A stretch of 38,224 nucleotides of DNA from an uncultured Lachnospiraceae bacterium (GCA_910586585.1 CAJUKA010000036.1:1-38224); one strand, 5' to 3'; positions 25,927-34,816 are shown, counted from the stretch's first letter. Notes: generated by a model from the letters alone, not told the origin. Program-made: numbers and translations.

Positions 25927-27402
25927 TTATTTTGTTTCAAGTTCAAACCAAAACTCCACACCGTTTGTATAATTGATAACACCGTACTGCTGATTCATTG
26001 ATTCCATGATTGCTTTTACGATGGATAATCCTACACCGCTGCCGCCATATTCCCGCGTTCTTGCCTTGTCTACCTTATAGAATTTTTCCCATATATGAGA
26101 AAGTGCTTCCTCTGGTATTGGTTCCCCTGCATTAAACACACTCACGCGCACCCTGCCGGCATTTGGCTCCTCAATCTGTCTGTATTTTATCTCTATAATC
26201 TTTTCGCCGCTTACATGATTTAAGGCGTTGCTAAAATAATTTCGCACGACTTCTTCTGTTTTAAACTCATCTGCCCATACATAAATCGGTTCTGACTGAT
26301 TGACTTTTACTTTTACTTCATTTTGAAGGATAAGGATTTCTGCCGATGCCAGAAAATTTTGAATCAATGCGACAATGTCGAACCGTTCCATTGTAACGAT
26401 GTCTTTTCCAAATTCCAGTTGGTTCAAATCAAGCAGTTTCCTTACCAGATTATTCATTTTTCCTGCTTCATCTACGATAACATCACAATAAAAGTCCCTG
26501 CTCTCAGCATCATCATTAATTCCTTCCTTAAGTCCCTCCGCATAACCCTGAATAAGTGCTATGGGTGTCTTAAGCTCATGTGACACATTCGCTAGAAACT
26601 CCTTTCGCATCTCATCTATTTCTTCTTTTTTCTCGATATCCCGCTCTAACTCATTGTTCGCTGTTTTCAGTTCAGATATAGTTTTTTCCAGTGTATTTGA
26701 CAAGTCATTAATATGTTCTCCAAGCAAATCTATTTCGTTTTGTCCGCGGCTTTTGTATTTTGACTCAAAGTTCAAATGCATCATCTGCTCTGAAATTTCC
26801 TTTAACTCCATAATCGGTCTTGTGATTCTCGTTGTCAAAAACCAGATAAGCACAGCGCTGACAGCCGTTGCTGCAATGCCAACATACGCCAAAAAACGGT
26901 TTGATACCTTAACGCTGTCACGAATACTTTCGAGTGGAGACTGTATTAGAAAAAGATTTCCATTGTCAAGCATCCCCCACATTTCCAAATATTCTGTAGC
27001 TGTTGACTCGTCCAAAGATGCCGCCAGATAATACTTTTTGCTTTCAGCCAGATATTTTACTCCGATACTGGAACCAAAAAAATTGTCATATAGTCTGCTC
27101 ATCAATTTTTTAACGTCTCTTGAGCTGGTTTTGACTGTGTTGGATTCTGCATCTATCACCAGAATACTGATATTGTACATATCGCAGGTCTTCCTCAGTT
27201 CAAGGTCAAACTGTTCTGACGAAACATTACCGCTTGATATCACCTCATTAATTCTCAAATACGCATTCATGATAGCATTCTTTTTATTCTGTATATAAAA
27301 GCTTTCCAAAAAACTATTGTTTATCGTCCAGCACAAAACAATTGTACCTGCCATGACTGCAATAAAAATAAAGGCTATTTCCTGTTTTATAGAATGTTTC
27401 AT
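25927..27402 (-). CDS. Membrane sensor histidine kinase without an adjacent response regulator
   Basis: A 491-residue two-component sensor. It has an N-terminal helix (about 8-28), an extracellular sensor of about 140 residues, a second helix (about 170-190), a HAMP linker, a DHp domain with phospho-acceptor H275 in SHELKTPIALIQGYAEG, and an HATPase domain with an N-box (NYFSNALNHVSG) and G-box (EYGGSGVGLSIVK). It belongs to the PhoR/VanS-like group. ATG 27402 gives a clean basic N-terminus; a GTG five codons upstream is possible. The downstream gene is a lipoprotein and the upstream gene a DUF3737 protein, so its response regulator is absent from the window. Confidence 0.92.
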   Translation of the reverse strand: MKHSIKQEIAFIFIAVMAGTIVLCWTINNSFLESFYIQNKKNAIMNAYLRINEVISSGNVSSEQFDLELRKTCDMYNISILVIDAESNTVKTSSRDVKKLMSRLYDNFFGSSIGVKYLAESKKYYLAASLDESTATEYLEMWGMLDNGNLFLIQSPLESIRDSVKVSNRFLAYVGIAATAVSAVLIWFLTTRITRPIMELKEISEQMMHLNFESKYKSRGQNEIDLLGEHINDLSNTLEKTISELKTANNELERDIEKKEEIDEMRKEFLANVSHELKTPIALIQGYAEGLKEGINDDAESRDFYCDVIVDEAGKMNNLVRKLLDLNQLEFGKDIVTMERFDIVALIQNFLASAEILILQNEVKVKVNQSEPIYVWADEFKTEEVVRNYFSNALNHVSGEKIIEIKYRQIEEPNAGRVRVSVFNAGEPIPEEALSHIWEKFYKVDKARTREYGGSGVGLSIVKAIMESMNQQYGVINYTNGVEFWFELETK

Positions 27403-27515
27403 ATATTCTACCCACACCTTTTATGCTATTTTATCAAATATTGTATATTGTTTCAAGTTTTTCTGAAATAAACACAAAATTTTTGTTTCAGCAGCAAATT
27501 TCAAAAACGCTCTGG

Positions 27516-28346
27516 CTAGACGATTACAACTCCCTTCGCATATTTGTCATCCATAATAATTTCCCCTACAGACGGAACATTAATTGTACCCTTCAAAGGA
27601 TTTTTAATGCTAATTACAGGCGTTGTTATTGTCGCCTCTACCTCTGATTTTTCAAAACAAAGGTCTGTATCTTCCATTTCACAGTTAATCAGATGCAGCT
27701 TTTTGCAGTAGCACAATGGCTGGGTCCCAATAATCTTGCAATTTTCAAAAGTCAGTCCATCTGCATACCATGCAAGGTATTCCCCCCTGACAACACTGTT
27801 TCTCACAATGATATTTTCTCCATGCCAGAATGCATCTTTTGTGTCAAATATACAGTTCTCAAATACAGCATTTTTTATGTATTGGAATGAATACTTTCCC
27901 TGAAATTTCACATTTCTAAAGAAAAGATTCTCTGAACGCATCATAAAATATTCGCTTGCAGCAGTTGAATCATTCATCTTTATATTTTTGACAGACCATC
28001 CAAACTCAGGCGATACAATATCACAATTCTGAATTGTCACATCACTGCACTCTCTAAGCGCCTTAATGCCATGTAGTTTTGTATCTGTTATTTCTATCTG
28101 ATCAGAATACCAAAGCGCCGCACGGCACAGCTCTGTCATCTCAGAATCATGAATGCCTAGCTTATGCACATGCCAAAACGGATAGCGCAGATTGAAAAAG
28201 CATCGGTTCACTTCTACATTTGCCGATTCCTTGATGGCGCTTTCTCCGTCAGCCGGGCCGTCAAAAGAACATTCATTCACTATTACGCCATCACTTCCAT
28301 ATAATGCCCGCTCTTCATCAAATGTTTGTTTTTCTATCGTTTTCAT
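27516..28346 (-). CDS. DUF3737 right-handed beta-helix protein
   Basis: A 276-residue protein matching the DUF3737 family. The opening (MKTIEKQTFDEERALYGSDG) is characteristic, and the rest is a run of short strands with repeated C/N ladder positions (VEVNRCFF, VTIQNCDI, LFFRNVKF, AVFENCIF, IIVRNSVV, LTFENCKI, LHLINCEM), the signature of a parallel beta-helix. No signal peptide. The function of the family is not established; the fold is often used for carbohydrate binding or cleavage. AGGAG lies seven bases before ATG 28346. Confidence 0.9.
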   Translation of the reverse strand: MKTIEKQTFDEERALYGSDGVIVNECSFDGPADGESAIKESANVEVNRCFFNLRYPFWHVHKLGIHDSEMTELCRAALWYSDQIEITDTKLHGIKALRECSDVTIQNCDIVSPEFGWSVKNIKMNDSTAASEYFMMRSENLFFRNVKFQGKYSFQYIKNAVFENCIFDTKDAFWHGENIIVRNSVVRGEYLAWYADGLTFENCKIIGTQPLCYCKKLHLINCEMEDTDLCFEKSEVEATITTPVISIKNPLKGTINVPSVGEIIMDDKYAKGVVIV

Positions 28347-28368
28347 TTACTCACTCCTTATTTTTACT

Positions 28369-28860
28369 TTACAATACTTCATCAATATCCACATAGTAAT
28401 GCTTCAAATTTTTATCTTCCACATAAACCTTTACTTTCTGGCCCAAAAGACTTCTGCCAGACAATAGCGATCGATGAATGTGCAATAGTTCCCTGCTCTT
28501 AAATGTATGAATTTCTCCCAATGCATCCTGATATTTGCACAAAATTATATAAGGATGTCTGAACCCAACACGAACAAAATACTGCATTGTCACATCTGAT
28601 ATTTCTGCCAGAACAAAATTTCCAGAATTTAACAGCCTGTTAGCGCGCAGACGCCTGTTTATTTCATAAGCTAAAAACAACACGCCAAGAATTAAAAAAA
28701 ACAGACCATTTCCTACAAAAATGTACAAAAACAAGTGTCCTAAATCATCACCAACGCAAAGGAACGTGATCAAACCACATATGCATTCGATTCCTCCAAT
28801 CAATGTGAATACGATCCCAATAATGAGCATTGCTGTTATTCCATATTTTGCTTTCCGCAT
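28369..28860 (-). CDS. Small membrane protein, DUF3592-like C-terminus
   Basis: A 163-residue protein with two membrane helices (about 8-35 and 43-67) followed by a cytoplasmic or outer beta-rich domain of about 90 residues (FVLAEISDV, HPYIILCKYQDALGEIHTF, LGQKVKVYVEDKNLKHYYVD) that resembles the DUF3592 layout. GGGGG precedes ATG 28860. It is 22 bases before the DUF3737 gene in the same direction. No function is known. Confidence 0.7.
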   Translation of the reverse strand: MRKAKYGITAMLIIGIVFTLIGGIECICGLITFLCVGDDLGHLFLYIFVGNGLFFLILGVLFLAYEINRRLRANRLLNSGNFVLAEISDVTMQYFVRVGFRHPYIILCKYQDALGEIHTFKSRELLHIHRSLLSGRSLLGQKVKVYVEDKNLKHYYVDIDEVL

Positions 28861-28909
28861 CCTTTTTCCCCCTTTCTCCTAAATGTATGCTGCACTTTTA
28901 AAATTTGTT

Positions 28910-29692
28910 TTATCCCAAAGCTACATCCAGTATCATCATCAGTGTAAATCCCGCCGCAAATAGAACCGTTCCGAGGTTGGAATGGCTGCCCTCCGACATC
29001 TCTGGAATCAATTCTTCAACTACCACATAGATCATAGCCCCAGCGGCAAAGCTCAAAAGGTATGGCAGAATCGGAACCGCGAACCCAGCCGCTAAAATCG
29101 TCAAAATGGCACCTATTGGTTCCACTGCACCAGAAAGCGCCCCATATAAGAATGCTTTTCCTTTGCTGACTCCCTCTGCGCGCAGAGGCATAGAGATAAT
29201 CGCCCCTTCTGGGAAATTCTGTATCGCAATCCCCAGTGAAAGCGACAACGCGCCCATAGCGGTTATTCCACCATCTCCTGTAAGGCATCCTGCATAAACG
29301 ACACCTACTGCCATGCCCTCCGGAAGATTGTGAAGCATCACTGCAAGAACCAGCATTGTTGTCTTTTGAAGGCTGCTTTTTGGTCCTTCTGACTTACTGC
29401 TATTCATATGCAGATGCGGAATTGTTTTGTCTAAAAGCAGCAAAAAGAGAATACCAATCCAAAATCCAACTGTGGCGGGTACAAATGCCCATTGTCCCAT
29501 CGAAGCTGACTGCTCCATGGCCGGAACCAAAAGACTCCAAATAGAAGCTGCTACCATGACTCCGGCTGCAAACCCAGTTAGTGCCCGCTGCAACAGAGAA
29601 TTGAACGTATTCTTCATGAACAATACACAGGCAGACCCCAACGCTGTCCCCAAAAAAGGTATCAATATTCCTCGAAAAACCTGTATTTCCAT
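28910..29692 (-). CDS. ZIP-family divalent metal transporter
   Basis: A 260-residue membrane protein with eight predicted helices. The helix IV metal motif is HNLPEGMAVG (H121, N122, E125) and the helix V motif is NFPEG (N159, E162). The loop between helices III and IV carries HLHMNSS, a short His site. It imports Zn, Fe or Mn into the cell, like ZupT. AGGAG precedes ATG 29692. Its leader has a consensus promoter, a hairpin and a TTAGT-ACAA-ACTAA box that could bind a DtxR/MntR-type regulator. Confidence 0.92.
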   Translation of the reverse strand: MEIQVFRGILIPFLGTALGSACVLFMKNTFNSLLQRALTGFAAGVMVAASIWSLLVPAMEQSASMGQWAFVPATVGFWIGILFLLLLDKTIPHLHMNSSKSEGPKSSLQKTTMLVLAVMLHNLPEGMAVGVVYAGCLTGDGGITAMGALSLSLGIAIQNFPEGAIISMPLRAEGVSKGKAFLYGALSGAVEPIGAILTILAAGFAVPILPYLLSFAAGAMIYVVVEELIPEMSEGSHSNLGTVLFAAGFTLMMILDVALG

Positions 29693-29720
29693 ATGAATCT
29701 CCTATCATTTTCAAAATCAG

Positions 29721-29734
29721 TTAGTACAAACTAA
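29721..29734 (-). promoter_or_regulatory. Candidate metalloregulator box in the ZIP leader
   Basis: TTAGTACAAACTAA is a five-base inverted repeat around a four-base centre, 29 bases before the ZIP start. The half-site TTAG/CTAA is like DtxR/IdeR/MntR operators. Assignment rests on the pattern and the target gene only. Confidence 0.35.
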
Positions 29735-29753
29735 TTTCTTACATAAAATAAAC

Positions 29754-29777
29754 GCGGCTATTTTTATTCATAGCCGC
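29754..29777 (-). promoter_or_regulatory. Hairpin at the 5' end of the ZIP transcript
   Basis: GCGGCTAT at 29754-29761 pairs with 29770-29777. On the minus strand it falls just after the predicted start of transcription and is followed by a partly U-rich stretch, so it could be an attenuator or a 5' stabiliser. Confidence 0.4.
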
Positions 29778-29788
29778 TGATTTCTCTA

Positions 29789-29818
29789 AGTATACCCCTT
29801 TGATCTTATAATTGTCAA
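29789..29818 (-). promoter_or_regulatory. Promoter of the ZIP transporter gene
   Basis: On the minus strand TTGACA (29818-29813) and TATACT (29794-29789) are separated by 18 bases. Transcription would begin near 29782 and run through the hairpin and the TTAGT box to the ZIP gene. Confidence 0.65.
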
Positions 29819-29883
29819 TCAAAAATTGGAAGGAATTTACGTTAAAAGTAACAGTTCAGCCTTTTGGTTAAACCAATGTCTAT

Positions 29884-29910
29884 CACACTGGCTAAAATAT
29901 AGCCAGTGTG
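29884..29910. repeat. Perfect 11-base inverted repeat
   Basis: CACACTGGCTA at 29884-29894 is complementary to 29900-29910, with a five-base loop. There is no T-run on either side. It lies at the end of a truncated reading frame in the decayed region and may mark a rearrangement junction or a decayed terminator. Confidence 0.5.
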
Positions 29911-30325
29911 CCCATATACAACTTCCTTATATTCTCAATCATTCCCATTTTTCGTTTTTTCAGGGTTTCGATTACGGTCATAATGGAGCAGTACATTTCA
30001 TGATTTCTTCATCCGGCAGTTCAAGCGGGGGAACGGCAGGCTTCTCCCAGCACCCTCCGAGGCATTATCCCGCCACGCCTCATAGGATTCTTCTGTATAG
30101 CCGTTCTGCTCCATCGCCTCCCGGTTCCTCTGCTCATGCTTTTTCTGCTGCCACCACGGACGGTAATATTTCCTACCACCTCCCCTGTCATACCGCACTG
30201 CTTCTATTTCTCATTCGTATTTATGTATTCTTCTCACGCCCTCGCGTCAAAGCCGCCCTGCACTTCCATTCCGGCAACACCGGCATTTATCTCCTGCCTT
30301 GCCGCCCAGAACGCATCATAGTATC
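29892..30325 (-). pseudogene. Decayed gene remnant, family not recognised
   Basis: Coding-like pieces appear in shifting frames on the minus strand: YYDAFWAARQEINAGVAGM and GGFDARA ending in TGA near 30240, then EEYINTNE, then after a shift a 66-residue piece with RKYYRPWWQQKKHEQRNREA, and after another shift KPAVPPLELPDEEIMKCTAPL ending at 29978. A 29-codon piece (MTVIETLKKRKMG start) overlaps this by ATGA at 29981 and stops at 29892. Together they read as one broken gene plus the truncated start of a second. Composition is more GC-rich than the surroundings, suggesting imported DNA. I do not recognise the family. The rest of 29,693-30,533 holds only the listed sites. Confidence 0.4.
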
Positions 30326-30508
30326 TTCAACCATATTTTCCTCACTTTCCGTCATAAATTATATCGGATTATAAGGCATCCCATCAAACGCCATTGCACA
30401 AAACTCCCATAAATTGCACGAAACGACTATGAATCAATCTCAGAATATTACCGAAATGGCTAAAGTTTTTTCGCCATTCGTCCGATATATGGGAAACGCA
30501 AACCGGTT

Positions 30509-30529
30509 TTTTGAAGATTCCATAAAGAT
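30509..30529 (-). promoter_or_regulatory. Response-regulator-like box, copy 2
   Basis: On the plus strand this reads TTTTGAAGATTCCATAAAGA plus a final T, differing at one base in 21 from the copy at 34835-34855. On the minus strand it holds two ATCTT half-sites 11 bases apart, the spacing used by OmpR-type regulators. It points leftward into the decayed region, so its original target gene may be lost. Confidence 0.5.
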
Positions 30530-30533
30530 TTAG

Positions 30534-30562
30534 AAAAAAGGCGGCACAAGGCCACCTTTTTT
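30534..30562 (-). terminator. Intrinsic terminator after the lantibiotic-response kinase
   Basis: On the minus strand a GC-rich stem (GGTGGC / GCCGCC) is flanked by an A-run and followed by six Ts. It lies ten bases past the kinase stop at 30572 and ends the five-gene module. Confidence 0.85.
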
Positions 30563-30571
30563 AACTGCCCG

Positions 30572-31927
30572 TTAGTACGGGATTTGTATTGTAACTTTTG
30601 CACCGCCTACAACAGCAGAATTTTCTAAAATGATTTTCCCATTGTGCTTTTTGGCTATGGAAGCAGCCACATACAGACCAATACCATAATGGGATTTTGA
30701 ATTCCGGCTGTCATCCCCCATATAGAATTCTTCTGTTGCATGTTTTAAAGATTCGTCAGAAAATCCTTTTCCGGTATCTGTAATTAGAAAAGAAAGCTCG
30801 TTGCCATGTTCCTCTACTTCAAAGGTAATCTCTCCACCCTGCGGAGTGTGTTCTACTGCATTGGAAAGCACGTTAGTGAACATCCTTATAAGCAAATTGT
30901 GATCTGCAGTAATATAAGAAGGATGATGTCCACAATCCCAATGCAGTAGAATATTTTTCACAGCACATAAACCATCAATTCGCTTCTTAAGCTCCTGCAG
31001 TAAAGAATCCATATTGACCTTTTTCATACAAGGCTTATAGCTGTCCCATGATTTTGCTGCCTCAATCAAGGTCTGCACATAGTCCTGCATCTGTAAGGAA
31101 CTGTTCTCAATGTATTCCGCACACTCCCTCTGTTCTGCTGAAAGGGAAGTGTCAAAAAGCAGCTCTGCATTTCCCCTGATAATGGTAAGCGGTGTTTTCA
31201 GATCGTGTGCCAGGGCAGAAAGCTGCTCCTGCCTCATTTTGTCGTCATACCACTGTTTCTCAAGGGACTGCCGCAGCGCAAGCCTCATATGGTCAAGCGC
31301 ATCCAATGCCTGATCCACCTCAAAAAGTCTGCTTTTTTGAATTTCAAATTCTAAATCCTGATCCTCTATTTTGTGGACGACAGCCAACAGTTTATCAATC
31401 TTTTTCCCAAGATATTTCCCAAATATAAAAGATATTACAATCAGAGAGAGCAGAATTTCCAGCAGGATAATGACGATCAAAAGCCAGTCGGCAGACGGAA
31501 ATATACTTCTTAATGCCGCATTTCCAAATTGGGCCGTCATGTGGTATCTCAAAATCAGGATTTCATCTTCTCTCTCAATGACAGAATAAAGATACGAACC
31601 GTCTCTGGTTTTGCCCCCTTCCATGCAGGTATTCCATATGGCGGTGCTATACTCCCAGCCAATGGAGCCGCCTGCATACTGCCCGTCTTTTGTGAATATC
31701 ACATATTCACATGGATACGGTATATCAGATTCTTCAACCTGCCGGACGGACCGCAGGTTATCTTTTTCCCTTTCTATTGCGGTACTTATGCTGGTCAGCG
31801 GATATATGGCCCCTATGCTCACGCAAAAAAGGTAAGCCCCCACATTAACCGCAATCACCATAAAAACCGCAAGCGCAAGGCACAGTGCATACCGCATGAA
31901 TACGGAACGCAGTTTTTTTACACCCAT
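30572..31927 (-). CDS. Sensor histidine kinase of a lantibiotic-response system (CprK-like)
   Basis: A 451-residue membrane sensor with helices at about 13-38 and 148-170 around an extracellular domain of about 100 residues, then a HAMP-like linker. Phospho-acceptor H241 lies in SALAHDLKTPLTIIRGNAELL, followed by an N-box (NVLSNAVEHTPQGG) and G-box (SHYGIGLYVAASIAKKHNG). The two-helix form with a modest sensor and the HDLKTPLT motif fit kinases linked to LanFEG/CprABC transporters. ATG 31927 overlaps the response-regulator stop by ten bases, so the two are coupled. It likely senses cationic antimicrobial peptides, inferred from context. Confidence 0.9.
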   Translation of the reverse strand: MGVKKLRSVFMRYALCLALAVFMVIAVNVGAYLFCVSIGAIYPLTSISTAIEREKDNLRSVRQVEESDIPYPCEYVIFTKDGQYAGGSIGWEYSTAIWNTCMEGGKTRDGSYLYSVIEREDEILILRYHMTAQFGNAALRSIFPSADWLLIVIILLEILLSLIVISFIFGKYLGKKIDKLLAVVHKIEDQDLEFEIQKSRLFEVDQALDALDHMRLALRQSLEKQWYDDKMRQEQLSALAHDLKTPLTIIRGNAELLFDTSLSAEQRECAEYIENSSLQMQDYVQTLIEAAKSWDSYKPCMKKVNMDSLLQELKKRIDGLCAVKNILLHWDCGHHPSYITADHNLLIRMFTNVLSNAVEHTPQGGEITFEVEEHGNELSFLITDTGKGFSDESLKHATEEFYMGDDSRNSKSHYGIGLYVAASIAKKHNGKIILENSAVVGGAKVTIQIPY

Positions 31928-32577
31928 TTATAGCCCACCCCCCATACAGTCTCTATCGGCGCTAATTGGTAAGCTGTCAGTTTGCTGCGGATATTTTTGA
32001 TGTGGGTGGAAATAACAGAACTGTCACTTTCCCCATCAAAGCCAAAAACTGCTTCGTAGATTTGTTCCCTCGTAAATGTTTGCCCGTGGTGAAGCGCCAG
32101 ATATTCGCAGATTTCATATTCACTTTTGGTCAGCGGAAGTTTTTCCCCCTGAAATTCCGCTTCTTTTGCACTGATCTGAAACACGATGCCTGAAATGGAA
32201 AAGGCGTTTTTCTTTTCCCTGCTATCGCGCCGTAAGTGGGCATTTACCCTCGCCCGAAGTTCATCCGTTCCAAATGGCTTTGTAATGTAATCATCAGCGC
32301 CAAGCCCTAATCCGCGCACAATATCAGCCTCTTGTATTTTGGCCGTCAGAAATATAATGGGACAGTCTACATAGGAACGTATCTGACTGCAAAATTCAAA
32401 TCCATCCAGTCCCGGCATCATAATGTCCAGCAAAATCAGATCATATTTAGAAAAGTTCATATGAAGGGCTGTTTGTGCATCCGATATCAGGCTGACCAGA
32501 TGCTGGTCCTTTTCCAGCACACGCCGGATAAGCTGAAGCATTGCAGGCTCATCGTCTACTACTAAAATATGTCCCAT
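31918..32577 (-). CDS. OmpR-family response regulator (CprR-like)
   Basis: A 219-residue two-domain regulator. The receiver has the acid pocket D8/D9, phospho-acceptor D51 in LLLDIMMPGLDG, and K100 in DYITKPF. The C-terminal winged helix ends in THIKNIRSKL...ETVWGVGYKW, the usual OmpR signature. It lies between the permeases and its kinase. It probably activates the ATPase-permease genes through the 11-base-spaced ATCTT box at 34835-34855. Confidence 0.93.
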   Translation of the reverse strand: MGHILVVDDEPAMLQLIRRVLEKDQHLVSLISDAQTALHMNFSKYDLILLDIMMPGLDGFEFCSQIRSYVDCPIIFLTAKIQEADIVRGLGLGADDYITKPFGTDELRARVNAHLRRDSREKKNAFSISGIVFQISAKEAEFQGEKLPLTKSEYEICEYLALHHGQTFTREQIYEAVFGFDGESDSSVISTHIKNIRSKLTAYQLAPIETVWGVGYKWV

Positions 32578-32613
32578 TGTTCCGCTCCTTTAAGAATATA
32601 CAAAATCCTCATT

Positions 32614-33360
32614 TCAATCAGAAGATGTTCCGCTATATCGTGAAAACCAAAATGCTGTCAGGACTATTGTACCAAAAGTGACAATGATACAGAAAAGAAT
32701 CCCTATCTGGTTTTCGAATGTCCCCACAGGCTGCATATGGAACAGGTATGCCAAAGCACTTTCTGCAAACCGCACTCCCAAACCATACGGGATAATATAC
32801 CACAATCCCGTACCAAGATCTGTCTGCAGGAGCGCTGACAGCAGACTTCCCATCACACCGATACTTAAACATAAGTTTCTCCCAAAGCGGAACGCTAAAA
32901 TCAGGTGCAGTCCGTACAGCATAACATTGCTTCCCCAAAGTACAATCGAAATTGCGGAAAAAAACCTTACCGGAAGTTTGGTTCCTGTCATATAGGAAAA
33001 CGGAATCCCAAATAGCACAGCACTGAGCGCAGTGGAAAACAGTCCCATCAAAAGCAGGATGGTGAGTTTTGAAAAGATAGCTTTATTGCGGCTGGGGAGC
33101 GTGAGTATATTCTGGGAATGCCCTGCCTGTAATTCCTGCTCTGCAACAATCTGGCAGACAACCGAGATTACAAACGGATATGCAATTGCGATAATCTGTG
33201 CAAAGGCTGCCAGCTTATTCAGTTCGCTGCCGGACGATAAACGGGAATAAAACAGCATTAGAACTGCCCCAAAAACCGGAAAGAGCAGATGAACCCCCAA
33301 AAACCATGAGTGCCTCAGCTTATAAATGTCACTTTTCAGATATTGGTAATATTCACTCAT
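32614..33360 (-). CDS. Lantibiotic-protection ABC permease, second subunit (LanG/CprC-like)
   Basis: A 248-residue membrane protein with six predicted helices. It starts with a soluble YYQYLKSDIYKLRHSWFLGVHL segment like that of its partner permease and of the MutG/EpiG group. ATG 33360 follows GAGGAGG and overlaps the upstream permease stop by eight bases; the frame is open 24 codons further but those residues look unrelated. With the ATPase and the other permease it would remove nisin-like peptides from the membrane. Confidence 0.85.
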   Translation of the reverse strand: MSEYYQYLKSDIYKLRHSWFLGVHLLFPVFGAVLMLFYSRLSSGSELNKLAAFAQIIAIAYPFVISVVCQIVAEQELQAGHSQNILTLPSRNKAIFSKLTILLLMGLFSTALSAVLFGIPFSYMTGTKLPVRFFSAISIVLWGSNVMLYGLHLILAFRFGRNLCLSIGVMGSLLSALLQTDLGTGLWYIIPYGLGVRFAESALAYLFHMQPVGTFENQIGILFCIIVTFGTIVLTAFWFSRYSGTSSD

Positions 33361-34084
33361 GTACCCAGCCTCCTCGCGAAAACAATTTTGAACCGCCCCA
33401 AAAAACAGCTGATGCAAACACCAGACTGACAATCACTGCCGGAAAAACATACCCGGCTGATAAAAGAGAAGATGCATCTTCAAGTGGAATCCCATTAACG
33501 TGCATTTTGAAGAACGGGCATACAACACGGGCAGGGATCGCATAAGGGACAAATAAGAACCATTCCTTCTCAGCACAGACAGCAGATAAAATCACGTTCG
33601 CAGCTAAAGATACAAAAACAACTTTCATATGCCCCATGAAACATGTTAACTGCATAATAACGGGAATCTGCCACAAATAAGTCAGGAAAAGGAGCATACA
33701 GCCAATCAGCCCATCCAAAGGAGAAACCGTAACACTTGCCGCCATGCCGGCAACAGTCGTTGCAATCCACAGGAAAAGGTTTGTCACAAAGAGTAGAATA
33801 GCCAATGCCGCCGTTTTTCCAAACCAGATTTTATCAAGTCGTATGGGCAGGAAAACTATGTTCTGCATCCCGCTTTTTTTCTCCCCGGCAATCATGCTCG
33901 CAGAACATAGCGAAACTACAAGTGGCAGAACCATGACATACCACCAGTTATATGTTGAAAGCTGGACATGTCTGCCGCTTAACAGATACCCCAATAACAA
34001 TGTGACTAACGGGGCCAAAATTATCAGCTTCATCGAAAAAGTATGTCGCATTTTCAGCAATTCGGATTGAATGATACCAAGCAT
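33353..34084 (-). CDS. Lantibiotic-protection ABC permease, first subunit (LanE/CprB-like)
   Basis: A 243-residue membrane protein with six helices and the opening IIQSELLKMRHTFSMKLIILAPL, typical of the EpiE/MutE/CprB permeases. An internal AGEKKSGMQNIVFLPI loop is conserved in that group. It begins three bases after the ATPase stop and overlaps the next permease by eight bases, so the three are tightly coupled. The permease sequence does not reveal which peptides are handled. Confidence 0.88.
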   Translation of the reverse strand: MLGIIQSELLKMRHTFSMKLIILAPLVTLLLGYLLSGRHVQLSTYNWWYVMVLPLVVSLCSASMIAGEKKSGMQNIVFLPIRLDKIWFGKTAALAILLFVTNLFLWIATTVAGMAASVTVSPLDGLIGCMLLFLTYLWQIPVIMQLTCFMGHMKVVFVSLAANVILSAVCAEKEWFLFVPYAIPARVVCPFFKMHVNGIPLEDASSLLSAGYVFPAVIVSLVFASAVFWGGSKLFSRGGWVHE

Positions 34085-34087
34085 AAA

Positions 34088-34789
34088 TCAGCCCTCCCCC
34101 CTGGTGTTGCCAACAACTTCCATAAAAATGTGTTCCAAATCCACATCTTTATGGACTTCACCTTCATAACCCAGCTTTCCATTTGAGATAATACCGATAT
34201 GGTCTGCAATCAGCTCAACCTCAGATAAAATATGGCTGGATAAAATAACAGTAATCCCTTTCGCTGAGAAAGAGCGGATCAATTTACGCAGATCCTGAAT
34301 ACCGATAGGGTCTAACCCGTTTGTCGGCTCATCCAAAATTAAGAGTTTAGGCTGGGCCAATAGTGCAAGTGCTATTCCAAGCCTTTGTTTCATGCCTAAA
34401 GAAAACTGCCCTGCTTTCTTTTTTCCTGTGTTGGTTAATTGTACCGTGGTAAGGACTTCTGAAATCTGCTCATCTGATAAACCCAGCGCCAAGGCGCGTA
34501 CTTTCAGATTTTCATATGCTGTCAGATTATCATACAGCGGCGGATTTTCAATCAAAGCACCAATTTCCTTCAAATCATTGCGGCTCCAATCATGGCCGTC
34601 AACCTCTATCCTGCCGGAAGTCGGCTTAAAGATTCCTGCAATCATTTTTAAAATTGTTGATTTTCCAGCTCCGTTCGGCCCTAACAGGCCATAAACCGAA
34701 TTCTTTTGTACACTTAAAGATATACGGTTTACCGCAATCTGCCCTTTAAAACTTTTACTTAGTTCTGTTGTTTTCAAAATGATGTCCAT
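34088..34789 (-). CDS. Lantibiotic-protection ABC ATPase (LanF/CprA-like)
   Basis: A 233-residue ATP-binding subunit. Walker A GPNGAGKST is at 37-45; the signature is FSLGMKQRLGIALALL, and Walker B is LLILDEPTNGLDP, the sequence usual in LanF/BcrA ATPases. ATG 34789 is preferred to three earlier ATGs because AGGA is placed about ten bases upstream and the family start (IILKTTELSKSFKG) follows at once. It is the first gene of the module and is preceded by the response-regulator box. Confidence 0.92.
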   Translation of the reverse strand: MDIILKTTELSKSFKGQIAVNRISLSVQKNSVYGLLGPNGAGKSTILKMIAGIFKPTSGRIEVDGHDWSRNDLKEIGALIENPPLYDNLTAYENLKVRALALGLSDEQISEVLTTVQLTNTGKKKAGQFSLGMKQRLGIALALLAQPKLLILDEPTNGLDPIGIQDLRKLIRSFSAKGITVILSSHILSEVELIADHIGIISNGKLGYEGEVHKDVDLEHIFMEVVGNTRGEG

Positions 34790-34816
34790 ACTCTGCATAT
34801 CCTTTCTATTTGTTGC

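Noticed and set aside
29826..30374. 182-codon plus-strand frame in the long spacer
   Set aside because: No ribosome site and low-complexity His/Ser/Pro content; the opposite strand holds the more protein-like decayed pieces.
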